Assembly (NCBI GenBank): GCA_016180665.1
Contig: JACPAS010000052.1
Span: forward strand, 1,137-7,426
Length of the DNA stretch: 6,290 bases
Direction: 5' to 3'
From: Microcaldota archaeon
GTDB lineage: Archaea > Micrarchaeota > Micrarchaeia > Anstonellales > Bilamarchaeaceae
The notes beneath the pieces are model-generated. The model was not told where the DNA came from. It made no database searches and saw only the letters and a program-made list of their open reading frames with translations. Shown here one piece after another: positions 1 through 5,226 of this stretch (the first letter of the stretch is position 1; every line of letters begins with the position of its first letter). Made by a program: the position numbers and the translations under genes.

Positions 1-1
1 G

Positions 2-433
2 GATGATGCACTTAAGAGGAGTGGTCGCTTTGGTCGTGTTGTTTATATAGGGGCTCCAGATTTTTCTGCCAGGAAAGAATTATTCAAATTCTACCTCAAG
101 GATTTGCCCATAGAAAAGAAAATTGATTTTGATAAACTTGCTTCATCAACTGAGAATTTTGCAGCTTCAGACATTATGGCTATTTGCGAAAATGCTTCAT
201 CAGTAGCTTTTGAAAAAGCAGTTGATACTGGAGACGAGCATAAAATCGATCAGTCTATGATTATGAGTGCGATAAAAAACGAGCGATCAGACATTACAGA
301 ATGGTTCAACATGGTTGCAAGATTGCTTTCTGAGGAAGAGCTGCAGGAACTTTACCCAGATCTCTTTAATGATTTGAATAAAATGAAAGGGTTGAAATCC
401 CTTTCCCAGAGAGATAAGAAGATGTATGGTTAG
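2..433 (+). CDS. AAA+ ATPase, C-terminal part (5' end outside window)
   Basis: The reading frame is open from the first bases, so this is the last 143 residues of a longer protein; an internal TTG at 104 is not the real start. The visible part begins in the second region of homology of classical AAA ATPases. DDALKRSGRFGR matches the usual D-x-AL-x-RPGRFDR, with both arginine-finger candidates kept (R6 and R9 of the visible part) but Ser in place of Pro. A GAPD turn and a helical lid follow, in which NFAASDIMAICENA matches the GADL-type sensor 2 helix. The tail, roughly the last 45 residues (WFNMVARLLSEEELQELYP), is helical and charged and not one I recognise. Such proteins form hexamers that use ATP to unfold or remodel proteins (Cdc48, PAN, Vps4, FtsH). 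The subfamily cannot be told because the Walker motifs and N-domain lie outside the window. Confidence 0.88.
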   Translation, partial: DDALKRSGRFGRVVYIGAPDFSARKELFKFYLKDLPIEKKIDFDKLASSTENFAASDIMAICENASSVAFEKAVDTGDEHKIDQSMIMSAIKNERSDITEWFNMVARLLSEEELQELYPDLFNDLNKMKGLKSLSQRDKKMYG

Positions 434-440
434 TTTTTAT
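434..440 (+). terminator. Short T-tract after the ATPase gene
   Basis: TTTTTAT follows directly on the TAG stop. Archaeal termination commonly uses a T-run without a hairpin, and the next gene has its own TATA box. The tract is short, so this is only a weak candidate. Confidence 0.3.
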
Positions 441-495
441 ATAAGTTAAAGTGATCTGCTTCTTTTAATGTGTTTTAATTAATGGGGAAAAAAGC

Positions 496-504
496 TTTAA
501 ATAT
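496..504 (+). promoter_or_regulatory. TATA box for the gene at 525
   Basis: TTTAAATAT lies about 25 bases (centre to start codon) before the ATG at 525, with a purine-rich stretch (GGGGAAAAAAG) just upstream where the TFB recognition element belongs. Transcription would begin at or within a few bases of the ATG. No GGTGA/GGAGG site lies between, so the mRNA is probably leaderless. Confidence 0.7.
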
Positions 505-524
505 CTAGGCTTGTTAATATACAT

Positions 525-1352
525 ATGTCAATGTCCTTAGCCTTAGTAAGAGCTGGCACTTTCGGAGAGCTCCCCCACTATAGACCAAAACAAGGTAAAA
601 GACCAAATCGACTGATTTTAATTGCTCCGCATACAAACGAGAATGGAGTGGCCGTCCCTTTTAGAGATGCTTTAACGAAAAGATTGGAAAATGAAGGGGT
701 CACAACAATCAGACTTTCCGTTCTAGATCTTATGGAAAGATGCTGGAGACTTAGAAAACAACTTGATCCAAATACAGATTTCAATCAAAATGCAATAGTT
801 TCTGCAGTATTGCAGTTAGAAGATTTACTTATTAGAGCGAGATTAATTTCTACTTTTTTAACAAGATATCCTGGTTCAATGGTTGTTGAAGTTCATGGAA
901 ATAAAAAACACAATGATGAAGATCAGTTTTTTAGTGAATATCCTGCAAGAAGAATTAGAGGGACTTCAATAATTACGGTGAACGATCTTATTGCAGATGT
1001 GTTTAATTTTTTTCAAAGAGAGGACTACGCAATTATAAAAGATGATATTACTGCTGCTTCTTTAATTGCTCTTCTAAGAGGTTTTGACATAGTTAGGGCA
1101 TTAGAAGAATTTGCAGGACTTTTGAAAAACCTAAGAGCAACTCCAGAAAGACAGACAAGAATACGTTTTATAGGGGTTCCTGGAGAGGAATTTTCGCTTC
1201 CCATCTCTCATCCTATATATTTCGATTACCATGATTGCCTAGCTCCTAAAAAGGTGAGTAATTTCGAAGATAGTTATGCAGTTAAAACAGTTGAAAATCC
1301 TGGTTTTACAGAAGCAGATATAGAAAAAGTAGCCTCTACTCTAGTTCTCTAA
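525..1352 (+). CDS. Unrecognised 275-residue protein, possible HxxE...H metallohydrolase
   Basis: I cannot assign this to a known family with certainty. It looks soluble, with no signal peptide or membrane segment, and has an alpha/beta pattern. A hydrophobic strand (residues 30-35, LILIAP) runs into HTNENG, giving an HxxE pair (H36, E39). A helix of about 20 residues and a second strand follow. A later strand, SMVVEVHGNKKHN, supplies H124. HxxE then His about 85 residues on resembles the zinc-site order in M14-type succinylglutamate desuccinylase/aspartoacylase enzymes; a GlcNAc-deacetylase (LmbE) or N-formylglutamate amidohydrolase type site is also conceivable. VPGEEF (218-223) could hold an acidic catalytic residue. 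The DLNR substrate motif of the AstE group is missing, which argues against a simple assignment. The start at 525 is fixed by the TATA box; an ATG two codons later is also possible. The gene has its own promoter and ends before a T-rich stretch. Confidence 0.8.
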   Translation: MSMSLALVRAGTFGELPHYRPKQGKRPNRLILIAPHTNENGVAVPFRDALTKRLENEGVTTIRLSVLDLMERCWRLRKQLDPNTDFNQNAIVSAVLQLEDLLIRARLISTFLTRYPGSMVVEVHGNKKHNDEDQFFSEYPARRIRGTSIITVNDLIADVFNFFQREDYAIIKDDITAASLIALLRGFDIVRALEEFAGLLKNLRATPERQTRIRFIGVPGEEFSLPISHPIYFDYHDCLAPKKVSNFEDSYAVKTVENPGFTEADIEKVASTLVL

Positions 1353-1383
1353 TATTTCTTATTGTCTATTTGATTTAAATTTA

Positions 1384-1392
1384 TTTTTAAAC
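1384..1392 (+). promoter_or_regulatory. TATA box for the gene at 1416
   Basis: TTTTTAAAC is centred about 28 bases before the ATG at 1416, inside a very A/T-rich gap of 63 bases. No ribosome binding site lies next to the ATG, again suggesting a leaderless or nearly leaderless message. A second A/T element, GATTTAAATTT, lies about 12 bases further upstream and could serve instead. Confidence 0.5.
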
Positions 1393-1415
1393 TTTACTAC
1401 ATAAATGTTATAGTT

Positions 1416-1940
1416 ATGAATTATGATTCAACTTACGTACAACCAGGTGGAAAATCAAATGGAGATTTAACTAGCGCACCTCCAAAAACTGTTTCTGATG
1501 AGAATTCTTTGACGATTAAAGTAAAGAATCCAATTGATGCACTTGATCTTCTTGCACTCAGAAAAGCTTTTTTCGCAGATGCTAAACATACAAGCACAAA
1601 TTGTTTAAGGGGCCGCCAGAACCGCAGAGGCGTAGTTTCAGAAAGAGTAACTCACACTTACTCATCAGGAATTTATGGTCAGATTACATTAGAAGGAGAA
1701 TTAGGAAAAAGAGAATTCGTAGTAAAGGCAGATTCAAGAGGGTTAATTGCAAGAATACAATCTAAATGGTTTGCTTTTCGTGATAAACTTTCAAAACTTA
1801 AAGAATCTTTACGTTGCAAAGATGAAGACGTTTTAAAAGATTTACTAGTTGAATTTAGACAAACTAGTAATTCAAGAAGAGCTAATGGTCCTAGAAGAGG
1901 CGTAATGCCACGGACCAGACAAGGTCTTATGGCTCGCTAA
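1416..1940 (+). CDS. Unrecognised basic protein, 174 residues
   Basis: No family is recognised. Residues 1-30 are polar and probably disordered (GGKSNGD, TSAPPKT). From about 31 there is a beta/alpha core: SLTIKVKNPIDALDLLALRKAFF, then a Cys/Arg-rich stretch (C63-LRGRQNRRG), strand-like YGQITLEGEL and REFVVKADSRG, and a charged helix over 112-148. The last 25 residues are strongly basic and low in hydrophobics (SRRANGPRRG, PRTRQG), as in tails that contact nucleic acid. Two cysteines (63 and 134) are too far apart to form a usual zinc knuckle. No signal peptide or membrane segment is seen. A role at RNA or DNA is a guess from charge alone. The stretch coding for residues 65-73 is clearly richer in G+C than its surroundings. 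The start is supported by the TATA box before it. Confidence 0.7.
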   Translation: MNYDSTYVQPGGKSNGDLTSAPPKTVSDENSLTIKVKNPIDALDLLALRKAFFADAKHTSTNCLRGRQNRRGVVSERVTHTYSSGIYGQITLEGELGKREFVVKADSRGLIARIQSKWFAFRDKLSKLKESLRCKDEDVLKDLLVEFRQTSNSRRANGPRRGVMPRTRQGLMAR

Positions 1941-1956
1941 TTTTAAGAGTGTTAAC

Positions 1957-2025
1957 ATGCTCGTTTGCCCCAAATGCAAAAAATTAGTTCTCTTTAGGCG
2001 GGCTTATGAACAAATTAGAATCTAA
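1957..2025 (+). CDS. Possible 22-residue microprotein with a CPKC knuckle
   Basis: An ATG opens 22 codons before TAA, starting MLVCPKCKKLV and ending in AYEQIRI. CPxC followed by basic residues is the first half of a zinc ribbon, a very common start of small archaeal zinc proteins. The second half is missing, so this is either a genuine microprotein that dimerises around zinc, a decayed remnant of a longer zinc-ribbon gene, or chance. No ribosome binding site is present, and the nearest A/T element (TTTTAAGA, 1941-1948) is too close to act as its TATA box, so expression is doubtful. Confidence 0.25.
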   Translation: MLVCPKCKKLVLFRRAYEQIRI

Positions 2026-2037
2026 TTATCTGACAAA

Positions 2038-2047
2038 TATTTAAATA
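2038..2047 (+). promoter_or_regulatory. TATA box for the gene at 2072
   Basis: TATTTAAATA is centred about 29 bases before the ATG at 2072. It is the best TATA match in the window. Upstream bases are purine/A-rich (TGACAAA). No ribosome binding site precedes the ATG (sequence CCCCTATGG), consistent with a very short or absent leader. Confidence 0.7.
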
Positions 2048-2071
2048 AAGCACTATTTAATCTAATCCCCT

Positions 2072-3388
2072 ATGGCACTATTTTTTGTTACTGGCCCAGT
2101 TGGAGTAGGAAAAAGGGCATTTGCAGATAATGCGGTAAAAATAATGGATAGACTTGGTAGAAAAGTATTAGTGAGTTCAATAGCAGATGCAAGGGGGATG
2201 TATACGAGAGAACTTAATGTTCCACTTGGAAGTAGAGTGAGGGAAACATTGCTCGATGCAATGCGTGTAGGTCTTATGGATACACTTGCAGTTAGTACAG
2301 TTTTAAGCGCTTCTAAATCCAAACCCGATGATATAGTAATAACAATGCCCCTTGCAGTAATGAATCAACATGGTGCTGTAAGTGATCAAGTTTCAGTTGG
2401 TCAGATGGAAAGATTAGTTAGTCTTATTATAGAAGTAACTGGACAGTCCGTAGCTCATTTTACCTGCTTAATAGATGATCCGCGTATTATAATAGATGGA
2501 TTAAAAGAAGGTGATGAAGGTCGTGCTTATGCTAGAAGCGTAACGCAACTTCTTGAGTGGACTTCTATGGAAGTTCTTCTTACTCAAATGCTTGCAGAGC
2601 GATTTTCAGCAGGTTGGTGTGTTCTTCCTGCACCATATTCTAGGGCATCTTTAGCTAAAATAATTTATGACGTTTCACAAAAACGAGAACCACATATTAC
2701 TTATGTTGCTCATCCGATCTCTGAATTACTTGCAATGAAATCTGGTAGTGGCTATGAGAAATATACTTCAGATGAACGAGCAGAACTGGTTAGATTTGCA
2801 GAAGCTTGCGAAAATGATATAAAAAACTTTAAAAGAAGGCTTCAAGCATCCACAATAGTGATAAGTCCAATTGAGCTTGCAAAAATGAATACTGATGTTG
2901 AAGGAGATTCATTATTTGGAATGGTTTTGGAAAAAGCAAAAGCCGGAGGACTTGGTGCAATATCAGATAATCAAAAAATAGAAGGAATAATCAGATCAGC
3001 ACTCGCAAGTACTATTTTTGAAGCTCTTAGAGAGCACACAATTTATAGGGATCTTTATTGGTTTGTGAGAAAAGTTTCTAGAGTTGTCGCATTTTTCCCT
3101 GCAAAAGTAAATTCTCCAGGTGCAGATTCCGAAGTTCAAGAAGCATTGGCTCTAGGAAGAAGAGTTCTTCTAGTAAAAGATAGCAGGAAGATCCCTGCTG
3201 CAAGAGAACAAGAAGATAAAGATTCTGCAAAAGCAGATAGCCCTTTTTATATTGAGAAAGCCCTAGATAAATCAGATATATTTAGTTCTAGCGATAGGTT
3301 CATATCTAAAGAGACTCCAGAAGGTCAGAGTTCAAGATACCAAGAAGTTGAATCTGCTTATGACGATATAAAGAAACAAAAGCAGTAA
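2072..3388 (+). CDS. P-loop kinase-like / nucleoside 2-deoxyribosyltransferase-like fusion protein
   Basis: Two domains are visible in 438 residues. Residues 1-205 start with a strand and a P-loop, TGPVGVGKR (7-15), in the position and style of adenylate-kinase-type nucleotide kinases. The residue after the P-loop lysine is Arg (R15), where Thr or Ser normally binds magnesium. Residues 208-370 resemble the nucleoside 2-deoxyribosyltransferase fold: opening strand YVAHPISE (211-218), VISPIEL (263-269), IYRDLYWFVRKVSRVVAFFP (324-343), then NSPGADSEVQEALALGRRV (347-365). Its Glu354 sits where these enzymes carry their catalytic Glu (S-x-G-x-x-x-E-x-x-x-A). Family members cleave or transfer the N-glycosidic bond of (deoxy)nucleosides or nucleotides. 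Residues 371-438 are charged and probably disordered. A soluble nucleotide-processing or nucleotide-sensing role is inferred. The substrate and whether the P-loop hydrolyses ATP are unknown. Confidence 0.85.
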   Translation: MALFFVTGPVGVGKRAFADNAVKIMDRLGRKVLVSSIADARGMYTRELNVPLGSRVRETLLDAMRVGLMDTLAVSTVLSASKSKPDDIVITMPLAVMNQHGAVSDQVSVGQMERLVSLIIEVTGQSVAHFTCLIDDPRIIIDGLKEGDEGRAYARSVTQLLEWTSMEVLLTQMLAERFSAGWCVLPAPYSRASLAKIIYDVSQKREPHITYVAHPISELLAMKSGSGYEKYTSDERAELVRFAEACENDIKNFKRRLQASTIVISPIELAKMNTDVEGDSLFGMVLEKAKAGGLGAISDNQKIEGIIRSALASTIFEALREHTIYRDLYWFVRKVSRVVAFFPAKVNSPGADSEVQEALALGRRVLLVKDSRKIPAAREQEDKDSAKADSPFYIEKALDKSDIFSSSDRFISKETPEGQSSRYQEVESAYDDIKKQKQ

Positions 3389-3427
3389 AAGGATAACAGA
3401 TTAAAAAACAAGTTAAGTGAATAAAAT

Positions 3428-3898
3428 ATGAAACTCGAATTCGCAACTTTTGGTGCTGGTTGTTTCTGGGGAGTTGAAGAAACTTTCCGTACTCTAAAAG
3501 GAATTAAGGAAACAATGGCAGGTTATTCAGGTGGCAAAACCAAAAATCCTACCTACGATGATGTTTGTTCAGATGAAACTGGTCATGCAGAAGTTGTTCA
3601 AATCAAATTCGATCCAAAAGAAATTTCCTATGAAAAATTGTTGGATGTTTTTTGGTCTAATCATAACCCGACTACCATGAATCAACAAGGCCCAGACTTT
3701 GGAACTCAGTACCGTTCAGTAATATTTTACCATTCTAAAAAGCAGAAAGAAGTTGCTGAAAAATCCAAAGATAAACTAAATAAGGAGAAATTTAATGGTA
3801 GAATTGTTACTTCGATTGAACAAGCTCAAGAATTTTATCCAGCAGAAGAATACCATCAGAAATATCTGATGAAAAAAGGAGTTAAGGTTTGCCACTGA
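3428..3898 (+). CDS. msrA: Peptide methionine-S-sulfoxide reductase MsrA
   Basis: MsrA reduces the S-epimer of methionine sulfoxide, free or in proteins, repairing oxidative damage in the cytoplasm with thioredoxin-type reductant. All family marks are present in 156 residues: catalytic Cys12 in GAGCFWGVE, YSGG (33-36), VCSDETGHAEVV with Glu55, GPDFGTQYRS with Asp90 and Tyr95, and FYPAEEYHQKYL (136-147). The spacing from Cys12 to Glu55, Asp90 and Tyr95 equals that of the E. coli active site (C51, E94, D129, Y134). Cys155 in the terminal VCH is the likely resolving cysteine. Length is that of the short, non-fused form with no MsrB domain. The gene begins 39 bases after the fusion gene, with a weak AT element (ATTAAAAAAC, 3400-3409) and a GTGA at 3417-3420 before the ATG, so it may be read from its own promoter or from upstream. 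The next gene overlaps or abuts it. Confidence 0.97.
   Translation: MKLEFATFGAGCFWGVEETFRTLKGIKETMAGYSGGKTKNPTYDDVCSDETGHAEVVQIKFDPKEISYEKLLDVFWSNHNPTTMNQQGPDFGTQYRSVIFYHSKKQKEVAEKSKDKLNKEKFNGRIVTSIEQAQEFYPAEEYHQKYLMKKGVKVCH
3878..3881 (+). promoter_or_regulatory. Ribosome binding site favouring a TTG start at 3889
   Basis: GGAG within AAAAAAGGAG lies seven bases before TTG at 3889, inside the end of msrA. The spacing agrees with the GGAGG/TTG pair at 5888/5901. The ATG at 3904 has no comparable site, so this motif decides in favour of the upstream TTG, though it also encodes part of the MsrA tail and may be coincidental. Confidence 0.4.
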
Positions 3899-4428
3899 TT
3901 AAGATGAATTCTAATTTACCTACTGCCTGTATGCGCTGCGGTCGTTGTTGCACTAGTTTTGGAGTTTGCATTACTCTTTTTGATATAAAGCGCATTGCCG
4001 AAGGCACAGGACTTAAACCAATTGAGTTTGTTACTTTTACACCTGAGCCTCCGGAACGTGAGCGTACTGAACCAGCAATTTTACTAGAAGGAAAATATTC
4101 ACTTTTAATTCTAAAGTGGAAACCGAAAAAAGGCAGAGTTTGTAAATTTTACGATGAAAATTCTGGTTTATGTTCAATTTACAATTCAAGACCAACTCTT
4201 TGCAGAACTTATCCATTCAAATTGAAGAATAACCGACTGGTTGATGTAAAATCCCGTGCGTGTCCAGTTCTGTGGATTCCTGAAGAAGCAAAACAGTATA
4301 TTACAGATTTAGAGACTTATAAAAAAGAACTTAAAAAATATAAAAAAATTGTGGATTTTTGGAATTCCAATGCTACTGAGAAGGATACGCTTGAGGATTT
4401 TCTTAGATTTGCTCTAAATAAATATTAA
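3889..4428 (+). CDS. YkgJ-family CxxCxxCC cluster protein
   Basis: The N-terminus carries CMRCGRCC (from residue 14), the cysteine motif that names the YkgJ/UPF0153 family, thought to bind a metal or iron-sulfur cluster. The second family signature follows in the middle: CKFYDENSGLCSIYNSRP, then TLCRTYPF, and another cysteine in RACPVLW. The 179-residue length is usual. The last 50 residues form a charged, lysine-rich helix (ETYKKELKKYKK). No membrane segment is seen. The biochemical role of the family is poorly known; some relatives (FliB-like) are linked to protein lysine methylation. Start: TTG at 3889 has GGAG seven bases upstream and overlaps msrA by ten bases; ATG at 3904, five bases after the msrA stop, is the alternative and would remove only five residues. 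Either way the two genes look co-transcribed and translationally coupled, suggesting a link with redox or metal stress. Confidence 0.92.
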   Translation: MPLIKMNSNLPTACMRCGRCCTSFGVCITLFDIKRIAEGTGLKPIEFVTFTPEPPERERTEPAILLEGKYSLLILKWKPKKGRVCKFYDENSGLCSIYNSRPTLCRTYPFKLKNNRLVDVKSRACPVLWIPEEAKQYITDLETYKKELKKYKKIVDFWNSNATEKDTLEDFLRFALNKY

Positions 4429-4459
4429 TTCAAAGCATTGGCAAAGCCCCCTGATTAAG

Positions 4460-4467
4460 TTTATAAA
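4460..4467 (+). promoter_or_regulatory. TATA box for the VOC gene
   Basis: TTTATAAA lies about 26 bases before the GGTGA site and 36 before the ATG, placing the start of transcription close to 4489. The transcript would have a leader of roughly ten bases, just enough for the ribosome binding site. Confidence 0.65.
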
Positions 4468-4489
4468 GAAAGAGTAGTTTGATCTAGCA

Positions 4490-4494
4490 GGTGA
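4490..4494 (+). promoter_or_regulatory. Ribosome binding site GGTGA for the VOC gene
   Basis: GGTGA, complementary to the archaeal 16S 3' tail, ends five bases before ATG 4500 and fixes this start. Confidence 0.75.
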
Positions 4495-4499
4495 TTTGA

Positions 4500-4886
4500 A
4501 TGGGAAATATAGCATATTTTGAAATACCATCAGATAATGTGGAAAGAGCGAGGAAGTTTTATTCTACGGTTTTTGGGTGGGATATTAAGAAAAGTACTAT
4601 GCCCGGTACTCCACCAGATTACTTTGAAATTATGACTGGTGCCGCTCAAACAAGGAATAATATGAGTACGCTTAATTCTGGTGGTTTATCTAAGAGGATG
4701 CAACCTAAGCAGCCAATTACAAACTATATTGAGGTTGATAACATTGAGGAAACACTTGAAAAAGTAAAAGACCTCGGTGGAAAGCATGTAGCTGAAATTC
4801 TAACTATTCCAACAGTTGGCAGAATTGCTTTCATCTTTGATTCTGAAGAGAACTTCATTGGAATTTGGGAGCCAGAGAAAAAGTAA
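4500..4886 (+). CDS. VOC (glyoxalase/bleomycin-resistance fold) family protein
   Basis: The 128 residues form one vicinal-oxygen-chelate unit of two beta-alpha-beta-beta-beta modules. Module one has NIAYFEIPSDNVERARKFY then VFGWDIKK (3-31), the YFEI strand (41-44) and GGLSKR (61-66). Module two has ITNYIEVDNIEETLEKVKDLGGK (73-95), IPTVGRIAFIFDSEENFIGIWEPE (103-126). This is the pattern of small stand-alone VOC proteins annotated as glyoxalase-like. Glu8 and Glu124 sit at positions that often bind metal, but the usual histidine ligands are not seen at the matching sites (Tyr76/Glu78 region and Leu63), so true glyoxalase I activity is unlikely and the substrate is unknown. The gene stands alone, with its own TATA box, GGTGA site and a strong T-tract terminator. 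Confidence 0.93.
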   Translation: MGNIAYFEIPSDNVERARKFYSTVFGWDIKKSTMPGTPPDYFEIMTGAAQTRNNMSTLNSGGLSKRMQPKQPITNYIEVDNIEETLEKVKDLGGKHVAEILTIPTVGRIAFIFDSEENFIGIWEPEKK

Positions 4887-4902
4887 TTTTTCTTTCTTTT
4901 TT
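4887..4902 (+). terminator. T-tract terminator after the VOC gene
   Basis: TTTTTCTTTCTTTTTT, 14 T in 16 bases, follows immediately on the TAA stop. No hairpin precedes it. Archaeal RNA polymerase stops at such tracts, and the next gene has a separate promoter. Confidence 0.65.
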
Positions 4903-4950
4903 GTTAAACAAGTTAAACATTTATAAATAGTTTGTTATACATGTTTAACA
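4902..4950 (+). promoter_or_regulatory. Probable autoregulatory operator of the VapBC pair (repeated GTTAAACA)
   Basis: GTTAAACA occurs twice in tandem at 4903-4910 and 4912-4919, nine bases apart. On the other side of the TATA box its exact reverse complement TGTTTAAC lies at 4942-4949, paired with a one-mismatch copy GTTATACA at 4934-4941, making a 16-base near-palindrome. The outermost copies form a perfect nine-base inverted repeat (TGTTAAACA / TGTTTAACA). The arrangement brackets the TATA box and covers the expected transcription start, as expected for an operator bound by the ribbon-helix-helix antitoxin with its toxin. Binding is inferred. Confidence 0.6.
4920..4928 (+). promoter_or_regulatory. 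TATA box of the toxin-antitoxin operon
   Basis: TTTATAAAT lies between the two pairs of GTTAAACA elements, about 36 bases before ATG 4960. Transcription should start near 4949, just before GGTGA at 4951-4955, which ends four bases before the ATG. Confidence 0.65.
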
Positions 4951-4959
4951 GGTGAAAAT

Positions 4960-5226
4960 ATGAGCGAAATATTCGCAATTCGTAATGTCGATCGAAAAAC
5001 TAAGGCTTTCATTCAGAATTATGCTTACGAGCATGATTTAAAATTAGGGGACGCCTTGAAAGAAATAGTTTTTTTGGTTCAGGAGTACATTATGGAGCTA
5101 AGCAAAAACAAACAGAAGAAGAAATACCGCAGCTTTTTTGAGATTTACGATAAGATAAAATTCAGTAGCGGGGACCCTAATCTCAGCAAGAATATAGATA
5201 AAATTCTATACGGAAAACGTGATTGA
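4960..5226 (+). CDS. VapB-like antitoxin (ribbon-helix-helix type)
   Basis: This 88-residue charged protein directly precedes a PIN-domain toxin, the standard place of its antitoxin. The first 45 residues fit a ribbon-helix-helix DNA-binding unit: a short strand (EIFAIRNV, 3-10), helix one (DRKTKAFIQNYAYEHDL, 11-27) and helix two (KLGDALKEIVFLVQEY, 28-43). The C-terminal half (KQKKKYRSFFEIYDKIKF and KNIDKILYG) would wrap over the toxin and block its active site. Start at 4960 is fixed by GGTGA four bases upstream. Its stop codon touches the toxin start with no gap, so the two are made together. The repeated GTTAAACA sites around the promoter are the likely DNA target. The subfamily is not recognised, and the antitoxin call rests mainly on size, fold pattern and context. 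Confidence 0.82.
   Translation: MSEIFAIRNVDRKTKAFIQNYAYEHDLKLGDALKEIVFLVQEYIMELSKNKQKKKYRSFFEIYDKIKFSSGDPNLSKNIDKILYGKRD

Noticed and set aside
104..433. TTG-started 109-residue open frame as a complete gene
   Set aside because: The same frame is open to the window edge and its upstream residues carry the conserved AAA second-region-of-homology motif, so this is the end of a longer gene.
578..784. Minus-strand open frame of 68 codons
   Set aside because: It lies wholly inside the 525-1352 gene, which has a TATA box and a sensible protein; the minus-strand product has no recognisable features or start signals.
1609..1635. G+C-rich patch as an RNA gene or insertion
   Set aside because: It is short, stays in frame with the surrounding coding sequence and shows no stable tRNA- or hairpin-like fold by eye.
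2062..2322. Minus-strand open frame of 86 codons
   Set aside because: It is the reverse shadow of the P-loop coding start of the fusion gene, with no ribosome binding site or family motif of its own.
4902..4950. Start of a CRISPR array or transposon end, because of the repeated GTTAAACA
   Set aside because: The repeats are eight bases long, occur in mixed orientation around a TATA box and do not recur elsewhere; no spacers, target-site duplication or transposase are present.
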